In this document: positions 16,450-22,727 of the stretch, one piece after another
Layout: every line of letters starts with the position of its first letter
Position numbering within the stretch: the stretch's first letter is position 1
DNA from: Nitriliruptoraceae bacterium
Lineage (GTDB): Bacteria > Actinomycetota > Nitriliruptoria > Nitriliruptorales > Nitriliruptoraceae
Length of the DNA stretch: 25,379 bases
Assembly: GCA_007125475.1 (NCBI GenBank)
Contig: SLDB01000251.1
Span: 1-25,379 of the forward strand
Direction: 5' to 3'
Translations under genes and position numbers: made by a program
Notes under the pieces: model-generated
Told to the model about the DNA's origin: nothing
Databases searched by the model: none
What the model saw: the letters and a program-made list of their open reading frames with translations, nothing else

Positions 16450-17894
16450 GCCGTCCCCACCTCGGGCCGGATCACCTTGGGCACCCGGACCCGGTTGTGG
16501 CTGAGCAGGGCGTCGACGGCGGCGACGACGTCGCCCGGGCAGCGGTAGTTCACCTCGAGGGCGTGTTCGGCGGCGCCGGGGAACCAGCGCTGGAACCCCA
16601 CCAGGTACTCCGGGCTCGCCCCGGCGTAGCCGTAGATCGTCTGGTCGTCGTCGCCGACGGCGAACACCTGCATCGCCGGTCCGGCGACGAGGCGCACCAG
16701 CAACAGGAACGCCGGGGTGAGGTCCTGGAACTCGTCGACCAGCAGGTGGGTGCCGGCCCGTTGCACACGGCGGCGGAGAGCGGGGTCGGTGAGGAGGAGC
16801 TCGATGGCACGGTAGATCTGTTCGTCGAAGTCGAGGAGGCGGCGGTCGGCGAGCTCGCGCCGGTACCGGTCGAACACCTCGGCGAACCCGTCGATGTCGC
16901 CGCGGGCGGCCTCGACCTCCTCGGGTGGGGTCAGGCCGAGGCGGACCTCGGCCAGGGCCTCGAGGTAGGGCTGGTAGGGGTCGTGGTTCGGGATCCGCGC
17001 GGTGGTGACGAGTCGGTCGAGGAGGCGGCGCACGTCGCGCTCGGTGATCACCTCACGGCGCTCGTGCTGGTTGCACACCCACAGTGCCAGCGAGTGCAGG
17101 GTGCGGATCGACGCGCCGACGTCCTGCGTGCGCTCCCGCATCTCGGCGGCGGCCCGGGTGTTGTAGGCCACGGCGGTGATCAGCTCGCGCTCGACACCCC
17201 GGTCGGCGATGAGGTGGCGCAGCCGGGCGGTGAGCACCCGGGTCTTGCCGGACCCGGCCGGGGCGATCACGCGGGCGGGACCGGCCGCGTGGGTGACGGC
17301 GGCGAGCTGGTCGGAGGCGAGGTCGTCGCGGGGTCCGTTCCGCCCCATCGGCGCCAGGCGCCCCAGAGCGACGGACTCGCGGTGGGCCACCGGGCGGTCG
17401 TCGACCCCGGTGAGCGGGGGGGTGAGCGGTCCACGGGGTCCGCCGTCGACCCAGGCGTCGCGGCCGTCGGCGAGGCCGACGTCGCCGCCCTGCACCGGCT
17501 CCGACGCCCCGGCGTGTCGGCGGGCCAGCACCCCGTGCCACCAGCGGGGACCGGCCGTGCCGCGCAGGTCGTAGCTGTTCGCCCACAGCAGGAAGTGCAG
17601 GCGCTCGCGGTCGAACGCGGCGTCGTCACCGAGCTCGTACGGCGGGCGTGCCTCGACCTGCGGGGTGCGCAGCTCGTCGTTCGGTGTGGCGAGCTCGATC
17701 ACGGTGCGCTGGCGGTACAGCCAACGGTGGTGCAGCACGGTCGCGAGCGCCCGCGGATGGGCGAGGACGTCGTCGTCGATCCGCAGACGGGCGGTGCCCG
17801 CAAAGCCCTCCGGTGTCGGCGTCGACGGGTCGACCACGACGTTGCGTCCGAGCGCATCCGGCCCGGGGAAGGTGGTGTCGGTGGTGTCGGTCAT
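16446..17894 (-). CDS. UvrD2-like helicase, N-terminal half
   Basis: 482 residues. Residues 1-190 form an extension ahead of the helicase core that is absent from UvrD/PcrA and is conserved-looking (ERLHFLLWANSYDLRG, RWWHGVLARR). I recall similar extensions in Acidimicrobiia helicases, role unknown. The core begins DLASDQLAAVTH (Q motif), with Walker A APAGSGKTR (211-219), motif Ia AYNTRAAAEMRER, Walker B LLVDEFQDLT (384-393), GDDDQTIYGYAGA (414-426) and NYRCPGDV (449-456). It stops right after RIRP-like text VPKVIRPEVGTA, just where domain 2A would continue in a normal UvrD. Motifs V and VI are on the next gene, joined by a GTGA overlap. The ATG has no ribosome site; TAGCCT ends 8 bases upstream, hinting at a leaderless transcript. 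Confidence 0.87.
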   Translation of the reverse strand: MTDTTDTTFPGPDALGRNVVVDPSTPTPEGFAGTARLRIDDDVLAHPRALATVLHHRWLYRQRTVIELATPNDELRTPQVEARPPYELGDDAAFDRERLHFLLWANSYDLRGTAGPRWWHGVLARRHAGASEPVQGGDVGLADGRDAWVDGGPRGPLTPPLTGVDDRPVAHRESVALGRLAPMGRNGPRDDLASDQLAAVTHAAGPARVIAPAGSGKTRVLTARLRHLIADRGVERELITAVAYNTRAAAEMRERTQDVGASIRTLHSLALWVCNQHERREVITERDVRRLLDRLVTTARIPNHDPYQPYLEALAEVRLGLTPPEEVEAARGDIDGFAEVFDRYRRELADRRLLDFDEQIYRAIELLLTDPALRRRVQRAGTHLLVDEFQDLTPAFLLLVRLVAGPAMQVFAVGDDDQTIYGYAGASPEYLVGFQRWFPGAAEHALEVNYRCPGDVVAAVDALLSHNRVRVPKVIRPEVGTA

Positions 17895-17902
17895 CGCCGG
17901 GC

Positions 17903-17908
17903 AGGCTA
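17903..17908 (-). promoter_or_regulatory. Candidate leaderless -10 of the UvrD2-like gene
   Basis: Minus-strand TAGCCTGCCC, with the hexamer ending 8 bases before the ATG. The same 10 bases occur upstream of map. It would start transcription at or within a base or two of the start codon. The -35 is not obvious. Confidence 0.4.
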
Positions 17909-17972
17909 GGCGGTACCCGTGTCACCGTCGGCGGGCCCCGGCGTCGTCCGTGGACGGACCCGGCGGTCGCCG

Positions 17973-18371
17973 TCAGCCGTGCCCCGGTCCGGGGAGGCCG
18001 AACGCGGCCCGGGCGGCGGCCGAGACCTCGTCGTCGGGCCGGAACCGGGCGGCCTCGGCGGGGTCGTCGGTGCTCCAGGCCTGCATCCGGTCCTCGCCGA
18101 CGACGCGGCGGAGCCCCGCCTCCTCGCCGGTGCGCAGCACGCACAGCAGGTGCTGGACGTCGCCGGGTGCGGTGGTTACGACGACGAGGGCGTCGACGTC
18201 ACCCCGCACGGCGGTGTCGGCGGCACCGGTGAGCGGGGACTCGACGAGGTCGACGGTGCCGCCGGCGTGACGCAGACCGAGGATCGCCGGCCGGTCGGTG
18301 TCGTCGAGGTGGGCGGCGAGCTGCACGAGGACGTCCATCGCCCGCGCGGTGGTGAAACCGGCGCCGTCCAT
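17973..18371 (-). CDS. Hypothetical protein, 132 residues
   Basis: I do not recognise a family. The protein is soluble and mixed alpha/beta. Its start (MDGAGFTTARAMDVLVQLAAHL) could form a helix, the middle has hydrophobic strands (ALVVVTTAP, LLCVLRTG), and the C-terminal third is acidic then proline/glycine-rich. There are no cysteine pairs, membrane segments or catalytic motifs that I can name. I chose the ATG at 18371 because GGAGG lies 6 bases before it; the frame is open a further 12 codons without a site. It sits 78 bases upstream of the UvrD2-like gene on the same strand and may begin that operon. It is divergent from the small hypothetical gene at 18562. Codon use (GC at third positions) is like its neighbours, supporting a real gene. 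Confidence 0.65.
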   Translation of the reverse strand: MDGAGFTTARAMDVLVQLAAHLDDTDRPAILGLRHAGGTVDLVESPLTGAADTAVRGDVDALVVVTTAPGDVQHLLCVLRTGEEAGLRRVVGEDRMQAWSTDDPAEAARFRPDDEVSAAARAAFGLPGPGHG

Positions 18372-18561
18372 TTCCCACCTCCAGGTCACCGTCCCGGCCC
18401 GCGTCACCGCTGGGTACGGGGGTGTCCGAACGGCAACCTACCCGCCGGCGGTGTCGGCGTACCCTGGCGCGCGGCGGCGCCGTCGCCGTCACCCGCGTCG
18501 TCGGGCCGGGCGTGGACGGCAGCCGGCCGACGACGTCATCCGAGGCAGCCAGGAGGGTTCT

Positions 18562-18981
18562 GTGAGCGACGACATCCTCGTCTACCCGACCAACCGGGTC
18601 GCCGGTGTCGCCCCCGACGCCGAGACCCTCGACGTCGTCCACGAGGCGCTGCGGGCCACCGGGGTCGCTGCGGACCGTGTCGAGGTCCTGTGCGACGATC
18701 GCGCGGCGGAGGCGCTGGACACCGGGACCGAGGACCACGGGCCACTGGCGTCGGCGATCCGGACCGTGCAACAGGCCCTCGGGGAGGAGACGCACCGGCT
18801 CGCGGCCCTCTCGGGGGCGATCGAGGCGGGCGGGTACGTCGTCCTCGTCGAGATCCCCGACGACGACGAGCTGCGCGACGTCGAGAAGCGCAGCGTCGGC
18901 AACGCCCTCCTCGACGCGGGGGCCGACCGGGTGGCGTTCTACGGCCGTCTCGCGGTCGAGGAGTTGCAGATCGGGGCGTGA
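18562..18981 (+). CDS. Small conserved hypothetical protein, 139 residues
   Basis: A soluble protein with two repeated-looking alpha/beta halves. The first runs ILVYPTNR...VHEALRATGVAADRVEVLCDD; the second has a long helix LASAIRTVQQALGEETHRLAAL followed by GGYVVLVEIPDDDELRDVEKRSVGNALLDAGADRVAFYGRLAVEEL. The ending VAFYGR..VEEL and the ADRVEVL text resemble small actinobacterial proteins of unknown function that I have seen described only as hypothetical or stress-associated. No enzyme motif is visible. The GTG start has AGGAGG with 5-base spacing, an excellent site. The gene stands alone, divergent from the 17973-18371 gene and convergent with copZ, with a strong terminator hairpin just after its stop. 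A TACCCT element at 18460-18465 is a weak promoter candidate. Confidence 0.8.
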   Translation: MSDDILVYPTNRVAGVAPDAETLDVVHEALRATGVAADRVEVLCDDRAAEALDTGTEDHGPLASAIRTVQQALGEETHRLAALSGAIEAGGYVVLVEIPDDDELRDVEKRSVGNALLDAGADRVAFYGRLAVEELQIGA

Positions 18982-18985
18982 CCGA

Positions 18986-19010
18986 CGCCGGCCGGGTGCC
19001 CCGGCCGGCG
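18986..19010. terminator. Strong bidirectional terminator hairpin
   Basis: Perfect 11-bp arms CGCCGGCCGGG/CCCGGCCGGCG around a 3-base loop TGC, lying between the convergent hypothetical gene (stop 18981) and copZ (stop 19019). It is the strongest perfect stem in the window and should end transcription from both sides. No U-tract. Confidence 0.75.
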
Positions 19011-19018
19011 GGGTGAGG

Positions 19019-19228
19019 TCAGGCCTCGGCGACGTCGTACCCCGCCTCGTTGATCGCGGCGGTGATCGCGGCGTCGGAGGCGTCGCCGTCGACCGCGACG
19101 GTCCGGCTCGCGACGTCGACGGTGACCGTCGAGACGTCGGCGAGCTTGCCGACCTCGCCCTCGATCGCGTTCTTGCAGTGGTCGCAGGAGACGTCCGGGA
19201 CGGAGTAGGTGCGGGTTGCGGTGGGCAT
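19019..19228 (-). CDS. copZ: CopZ-like heavy-metal-associated chaperone
   Basis: A 69-residue single HMA domain with ferredoxin-like fold and the metal motif CDHCK (C15, C18). It should bind Cu(I) in the cytoplasm and hand it to an ATPase or to the CsoR sensor. The motif is CxxC preceded by DVS rather than the usual GMTC, still within family range. Length is exactly that of stand-alone CopZ. The ATG has GAGGAG 5-6 bases upstream. It follows csoR on the same strand by 47 bases and is probably co-transcribed from the CsoR-controlled promoter. A copper P-type ATPase normally completes this operon, but none is seen nearby; the convergent terminator at 18986-19010 closes the unit after copZ. Confidence 0.9.
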   Translation of the reverse strand: MPTATRTYSVPDVSCDHCKNAIEGEVGKLADVSTVTVDVASRTVAVDGDASDAAITAAINEAGYDVAEA

Positions 19229-19275
19229 CGTCGCTCCTCGTGGGACGTTGCGCGCGGGGGTCCCGCGCGGGGTGT

Positions 19276-19557
19276 TCAGCTCCGGATGAGGCGGTGGATC
19301 ACCGCCAGGGCCTCGTCGACCTTCTCGTCGGCGGTGTCGGCACCGGCGTCGACGGCGTCGCGGACGCAGTGCCGGACGTGCTCGTCGAGCATCGTGGTCG
19401 CCACCCCCTGCAGGGCGCGGGTCGCCGACGAGATCTGGGTGAGGACGTCGATGCAGTAGCGGTCCTCGTCGATCATCTTCTGCAGCCCGCGCACCTGGCC
19501 CTCGACCCGGCGCAGCCGGCTCTGCAGCTCGTCACGTCGACCTGCGTACCCGTGCAT
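19276..19557 (-). CDS. csoR: CsoR-type copper-sensing repressor
   Basis: 93 residues of the all-helical CsoR/RcnR family (DUF156). The Cu(I)-binding triad is present as C35 (RYCIDV), H60 and C64 (EHVRHC), matching the X-C-H-C fingerprint of copper sensors rather than the nickel or formaldehyde members. The N-terminal LQSRLRRVEGQVRGL helix is the DNA-contact face. In the apo form the tetramer represses its own operon; Cu(I) releases it. ATG start with AGGAG 7-8 bases before it. The upstream region carries a candidate -10 and an A/T-flanked G-tract palindrome fitting a CsoR operator. copZ follows. Confidence 0.93.
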   Translation of the reverse strand: MHGYAGRRDELQSRLRRVEGQVRGLQKMIDEDRYCIDVLTQISSATRALQGVATTMLDEHVRHCVRDAVDAGADTADEKVDEALAVIHRLIRS

Positions 19558-19579
19558 CGGCGGTCTCCTCGTCCCGGAC

Positions 19580-19609
19580 AGCGTACCGAGTGATAGCCGA
19601 GGGGGGTAT
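19580..19609 (-). promoter_or_regulatory. csoR-copZ promoter with candidate CsoR operator
   Basis: On the minus strand a -10-like TACGCT (19585-19580) is preceded by the degenerate palindrome ATACCCCCCTCGGCTAT (19609-19593), resembling known CsoR sites with ATACCCCC and GGGGTAT half-sites. The palindrome overlaps the spacer and -35 position, so binding would block polymerase and make the operon self-repressed. Confidence 0.55.
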
Positions 19610-19760
19610 GCCTACACGTCGGCGCCGGTGGGACCGACGGGGCCGGCGGGGACGGCAGGGCGGACGCTGGCGGCCGCGTCACCGGCTCCGCACGAATCGG
19701 TTCGCCCCGGGGCGCTGCAGCGGGGAGACTGTCGCGACCCGAAGCTCGGAGCACCAGGTG

Positions 19761-20705
19761 GTGACCACCCCGGCGCGGCCGCGATCACCGTCCGCCGACG
19801 GCGGCGCGGCGTGGCTGCGCGACTACGACCGCGTCGCTGAGGCGATCGTGTGGCTCAACGCCCACCGCCTCGAACAGCCCCGGCTGGCCGACGTGGCCCG
19901 GGCGCTGTCGCTCTCGCCCCACCACCTGCAGCGCACCTTCACCCGGTTCGCCGGGGTGAGCCCGAACCGCCTGCTGCGATGGCTCACCGCCGACGCCGCG
20001 ACGCGACTCCTGCGCGACCGGGCCACCGTCCTCGACACCGCCACCGCGCTCGGGTTGTCGTCGACCGGGCGGCTCCACGACCTCACCGTCACGTTGCGGG
20101 GGGTGACCCCCGGCGAGGTGTCCCGCGGCGGCGGGGGGCTCACCCTGCGCACAGCGGTGCACCCCACACGGTTCGGACGGGCGTTCGTGGCCGTCAGCGA
20201 GCGGGGGGTGGTCGCGTTGCGTTTCCTCGACACCGATCCGGGGGCGGAGGCCGACGTGCGGGCCGACTTCGCCGCCGGGTGGCCCGACGCCGTCGTCGTC
20301 GAGGACCCGGCCGCGACCGCGTACGTCATCGAGTACCTCACCGCGGTCCTCGACGGTGGTGCCGGCGACGACGGCGGTGGTCTGCCGGTGCTTGCGGTGG
20401 GGACGAACCTGCAGCTCCAGGTCTGGGAGGCGCTGCTGCGCGTCCCCGACGACGCGGTGGTCACCTACGGGGCGTTGGCGGAGGCCGTCGGCCACCCACG
20501 GGCGGTGCGCGCCGTCGCCTCGGCGGTGGGACGCAACCCGGTGGCGGTGCTGATCCCGTGCCACCGGGTACTGCGCGCAACCGGCGGGATCGGCGGCTAC
20601 CGCTGGGGCGAGGTCCGCAAGCGAGCGATCCTGGCGCGTGAGGCCGCCAGGGCCGGGGAGGTGCCCGACGAGGCGTCCCCCGCCACGGCCGGAGGACGGG
20701 GCTGA
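19761..20705 (+). CDS. AraC-type regulator fused to O6-alkylguanine-DNA methyltransferase (Ada-like)
   Basis: 314 residues. Residues 20-122 form an AraC/XylS helix-turn-helix pair (RLADVARALSLSPHHLQRTFTRF and the second half ending LRGVTPGEV). Residues about 130-300 are an MGMT domain with the active-site IPCHRVLRATGGIGGYRWG, in which C267 takes up the alkyl group from O6-methylguanine. The N-terminal zinc domain of E. coli Ada, whose cysteine senses methylphosphotriesters, is missing, so the usual activation switch is absent. Homology starts near the GTG codons at 19758 and 19761, with CGGAG upstream; either start is possible. The upstream open frame is arginine-rich and non-homologous. tadA begins 2 bases after its stop, so they are co-transcribed. 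It should repair alkylated DNA and may regulate its own operon. Confidence 0.88.
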   Translation: MTTPARPRSPSADGGAAWLRDYDRVAEAIVWLNAHRLEQPRLADVARALSLSPHHLQRTFTRFAGVSPNRLLRWLTADAATRLLRDRATVLDTATALGLSSTGRLHDLTVTLRGVTPGEVSRGGGGLTLRTAVHPTRFGRAFVAVSERGVVALRFLDTDPGAEADVRADFAAGWPDAVVVEDPAATAYVIEYLTAVLDGGAGDDGGGLPVLAVGTNLQLQVWEALLRVPDDAVVTYGALAEAVGHPRAVRAVASAVGRNPVAVLIPCHRVLRATGGIGGYRWGEVRKRAILAREAARAGEVPDEASPATAGGRG

Positions 20706-20707
20706 CC

Positions 20708-21151
20708 GTGCACGAACGCTGGATGGCGGCGGCGATCGCCGAGGCAGAGGCGGCCGCGGCCCACGGGGACGTCCCCGTCGGTGCCGTGGTCGTGCGCGGC
20801 GACGACGAGGTGGCCCGGGGACGCAACCGCCGGGAGCTCGACGCCGACCCCACCGCCCACGCCGAGATGGTGGCGATCCGGGCCGCCGCGGCCGCGATCG
20901 GCAGCTGGCGGCTGGATGGGTGCACGCTGTACGTCACGCTCGAGCCCTGTGTGATGTGTGCCGGGGCGGTGGTGCTGGCCCGCCTCGACCGCCTCGTGTT
21001 CGGTGCCGACGACCCGAAGGCGGGGGCGGTCGGGGCGCTGTACGACATCCCCCGGGATCCGCGCCTCAACCACCGCCTCGAGGTCGTGCGCGGGGTCGGC
21101 TCCGACACCGCCGCAGGGATGCTGCGGGAGTTCTTCGCCCGCCGGCGGTGA
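20708..21151 (+). CDS. tadA: tRNA adenosine(34) deaminase
   Basis: A 147-residue cytidine-deaminase-fold enzyme that converts A34 of tRNA-Arg(ACG) to inosine. The zinc and catalytic residues are HAE (51-53, with H51 as ligand and E53 as proton shuttle) and PCVMC (80-84, C81 and C84). The start DVPVGAVVV and the end LNHRLEVVRGV are typical of TadA, not of guanine or cytosine deaminases. Length is normal. It starts with GTG two bases after the Ada-like gene, so it is translationally coupled. It is followed by tRNA-Ser(CGA), which is expressed from its own promoter. Confidence 0.95.
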   Translation: MHERWMAAAIAEAEAAAAHGDVPVGAVVVRGDDEVARGRNRRELDADPTAHAEMVAIRAAAAAIGSWRLDGCTLYVTLEPCVMCAGAVVLARLDRLVFGADDPKAGAVGALYDIPRDPRLNHRLEVVRGVGSDTAAGMLREFFARRR

Positions 21152-21226
21152 TCGGCGACCACGCCGCCGCGTGGGCTCCGCCGGCGACACGAAGGGGGGC
21201 GGTGGTGGCGTGTGGACACGGCGCGG

Positions 21227-21256
21227 TTGCCGGCCGGTGTCGCGTCTGCGTACGCT
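21227..21256 (+). promoter_or_regulatory. Promoter of tRNA-Ser(CGA)
   Basis: TTGCCG (21227-21232), 18 bases, TACGCT (21251-21256), then CCCC. The same hexamers with the same 18-base spacing precede the other tRNA-Ser in this window, which strongly supports both as real promoters. Confidence 0.75.
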
Positions 21257-21282
21257 CCCCACCCTTCCACCTCGGTGGAAGT

Positions 21283-21369
21283 GGAGGGATCGCATAGTCT
21301 GGCCGAGTGCGCCCGCCTCGAAAGCGGGTAGGGCTTACGCCCTCGGGGGTTCGAATCCCCCTCCCTCCG
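21283..21369 (+). tRNA. tRNA-Ser (anticodon CGA)
   Basis: An 87-base class II tRNA. The acceptor stem GGAGGGA pairs with TCCCTCC (21362-21368), discriminator G. The anticodon arm CCCGC-CTCGAAA-GCGGG gives anticodon CGA. The long variable arm GGGC/GCCC is typical of serine tRNA. The T arm has GGGGGTTCGAATCCCCC. The 3' CCA is not encoded: the sequence continues CAAAG. A hairpin follows after 9 bases. Confidence 0.95.
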
Positions 21370-21378
21370 CAAAGTTTC

Positions 21379-21391
21379 GCCGTTTGACGGC
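21379..21391 (+). terminator. Short hairpin after tRNA-Ser(CGA)
   Basis: GCCGT-TTG-ACGGC, a perfect 5-bp stem with a 3-base loop, starting 9 bases past the tRNA. Likely tRNA terminator; the stem is short. Confidence 0.4.
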
Positions 21392-21646
21392 ATGTTGGCC
21401 GGCCGCCAGAGCCGTCATCGGCGGTCATCAGGGTGCCTGGACGCGGGCAAGGGGCGGCACGCAGCGCCACGGGGCGGCATCCAGAGGTCCCACAAATCCC
21501 CGCGTCCCAAGCGGGCAGGGCAGACGGTTTCGGGGTCCAGCTCTGCGGTCACACCTTGCCTTCAACATTCCACACCATGGGACCTGCAACTCCGTGGGGC
21601 AGGACGCGCCGTCGGTGTCACGAGGGCGTGATGGCCCCGGGGCGGC
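21392..21646. other. Gene-free stretch between tRNA-Ser and vapBC
   Basis: About 255 bases with no convincing gene on either strand: translations are proline/arginine-rich or show no family text. It begins with GGCCGGCC-type palindromes. I see no integrase remnant, attachment-site copy or transposon end. It may be old insertion debris at the tRNA 3' end. Confidence 0.4.
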
Positions 21647-21682
21647 TTGCACTGGCAGGCCGTTGCTTGCATAATGCAAGCA
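21647..21682 (+). promoter_or_regulatory. vapBC promoter with overlapping palindromic operator
   Basis: -35 TTGCAC (21647-21652), 17-base spacer, -10 CATAAT (21670-21675) with an extended TGC before it. A perfect palindrome, TGCTTGCAT-A-ATGCAAGCA (21664-21682), covers the -10 and runs into the A of the vapB ATG. Seven bases after the -10 is that same A, so the transcript should be leaderless. VapB or VapBC binding would block the promoter. Confidence 0.7.
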
Positions 21683-21912
21683 TGCCGAACGTACTTGTCC
21701 GGGACCTTCCCGATGATGTCCATGCCGAGCTGACCCGTCGTGCCCGGGTGCGCGGTCAGTCGCTGCAGCAGTACCTGGCTGCCGAGTTGACCCGCCTGAC
21801 CGACACGCCGGATCTGGACGAGGTCCTCGACCGGATCGCTGGCCGCCGCGGTGGCCGTGTCGGCCTGGGGCAGGCGGTTGAGGATCTGGGGGCCGAGCGG
21901 TCCGGCCGGTGA
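21682..21912 (+). CDS. vapB: VapB/FitA-type ribbon-helix-helix antitoxin
   Basis: 76 residues. The N-terminal 45 or so (NVLVRDLPDDVHAELTRRAR, then QSLQQYLAAEL) match the FitA-like ribbon-helix-helix DNA-binding domain. The rest, with LDEVLDRIAGRRGGR, is the flexible toxin-neutralising segment, whose arginines would enter the PIN active site. It represses its own operon and binds VapC. The start was chosen at ATG 21682, where homology begins and where the promoter predicts the transcript start. There is no Shine-Dalgarno, consistent with leaderless translation. Its stop overlaps the toxin start as GTGA, the common toxin-antitoxin coupling. Confidence 0.9.
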   Translation: MPNVLVRDLPDDVHAELTRRARVRGQSLQQYLAAELTRLTDTPDLDEVLDRIAGRRGGRVGLGQAVEDLGAERSGR

Positions 21913-22313
21913 TCGTGGTCGACGCGTCCGTTGTCGCGAACGCGATCGCTGATGACCAGGCTGACGGGGACGCCGCACGCCATGCACTCCGGCAACGCGG
22001 AGGGGTGAGTGCGCCAGATCTTGTGGATGTGGAGACGGTGGCGGTGCTGCGCAAGCGCTGGCTGACCGGCGATCTGCCAGCACGGCGGTTCGCTTCCGCA
22101 GTGCGCGACCTGGAGGAGCTGGCGATCGTCCGATACCCGACGTTGCGGTTGATGTGGCGCGCCTACGAGTTGCGCGACAACGTCACCGCCTACGACGCCG
22201 CGTATGTGGCCCTGGCTGAAGTGCTGGACTGCCCGCTGGTGACCGCCGACGCTCGTCTGGACCGGGCGTCCGGTGTGCGGTGCGAGGTGGAGTTGGTTCA
22301 GCGCCCTGGGTGA
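21909..22313 (+). CDS. vapC: VapC-type PIN-domain ribonuclease toxin
   Basis: A 134-residue PIN domain. It opens IVVDASVVANAI with D5, has E42 in LVDVETVAVLRK, then D96 in TAYDAAYVALAE and D114 in LVTADARL. These are the four acidic residues that bind Mg2+ or Mn2+ for RNA cleavage, so the toxin looks intact. It probably cleaves tRNA or rRNA when the antitoxin is degraded; the target is unknown. GTG start overlapping vapB by 4 bases (GTGA). It is convergent with the cysteine-rich gene, whose stop is 8 bases away. The pair sits beside a tRNA gene, a frequent entry point for mobile DNA. Confidence 0.93.
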   Translation: MIVVDASVVANAIADDQADGDAARHALRQRGGVSAPDLVDVETVAVLRKRWLTGDLPARRFASAVRDLEELAIVRYPTLRLMWRAYELRDNVTAYDAAYVALAEVLDCPLVTADARLDRASGVRCEVELVQRPG

Positions 22314-22321
22314 AGACGTGC

Positions 22322-22714
22322 TCACTGCCGTGGTCGAACTGCTGCTCCGGCCGAGGGCGTAGGATCCTGGCCGAAGGGAAACCGTGTGCGTGGTACGCGC
22401 AGGCCGTGCAAGGCGTCGGGGTAGACCACCGTGTCATCGGCGACGGCGATCAGCGACTGGGCGTCGTCATCGTCTGGCACGCCGGGGCAGCCACACGACA
22501 GCAGCTGGCGACGGCACCTGGGGCACTGCTCCAAGTCGCATCCCAGGTGGTGGAATCCGTCCTTCTGGGCACCGCAGTCACCGCACCGGTCAGCCGGACC
22601 GATCGGCTCGCGGATCCGGTCGCGTTCGAAGCGTTCACGGTGGATGATGAGCGCGTCGACCGTGCAACCGGGCGACGTCGACATCTCTTGTGCGCAGTCC
22701 TGGCACACCGCCAT
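22322..22714 (-). CDS. Cysteine-rich probable zinc-binding protein
   Basis: 130 residues. The first 95 hold many metal-ligand pairs: CQDC (4-7), a lone C near 17, CGDCG near 49-53, HHLGCDLEQCPRC near 61-73 and SCGC near 79-82, suggesting two zinc ribbons. The text CTVDALIIHRERFERDRIR between them and CGDCGAQKDGFHHLGCDLEQC match a short actinobacterial family that I remember only as hypothetical. Members are usually 80-90 residues, so the tail (DDDDAQSLIAVADDTVVYPD and beyond) is extra. No catalytic motif. I chose ATG 22714 (weak AAGGGA site); the upstream frame is open but proline-rich and unlike the family. Convergent with vapC, 8 bases apart. Function unknown; nucleic-acid or protein binding is the simplest guess. 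Confidence 0.72.
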   Translation of the reverse strand: MAVCQDCAQEMSTSPGCTVDALIIHRERFERDRIREPIGPADRCGDCGAQKDGFHHLGCDLEQCPRCRRQLLSCGCPGVPDDDDAQSLIAVADDTVVYPDALHGLRVPRTRFPFGQDPTPSAGAAVRPRQ

Positions 22715-22727
22715 GCTGAGTCCCTTC

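Noticed and set aside
16440..16470. Programmed -1 frameshift signal at the UvrD2 junction
   Set aside because: No X-XXY-YYZ slippery heptamer in the right frame near the stop. A coupled restart or a homopolymer deletion is simpler.
21392..21646. Remnant integrase or attachment-site duplicate after tRNA-Ser(CGA)
   Set aside because: No recombinase text in any frame and no second copy of the tRNA end other than the second tRNA-Ser itself.
21909..22714. vapC and the Cys-rich gene as a three-part toxin-antitoxin system
   Set aside because: The Cys-rich gene is on the opposite strand with its own upstream region; vapBC is already a complete pair.
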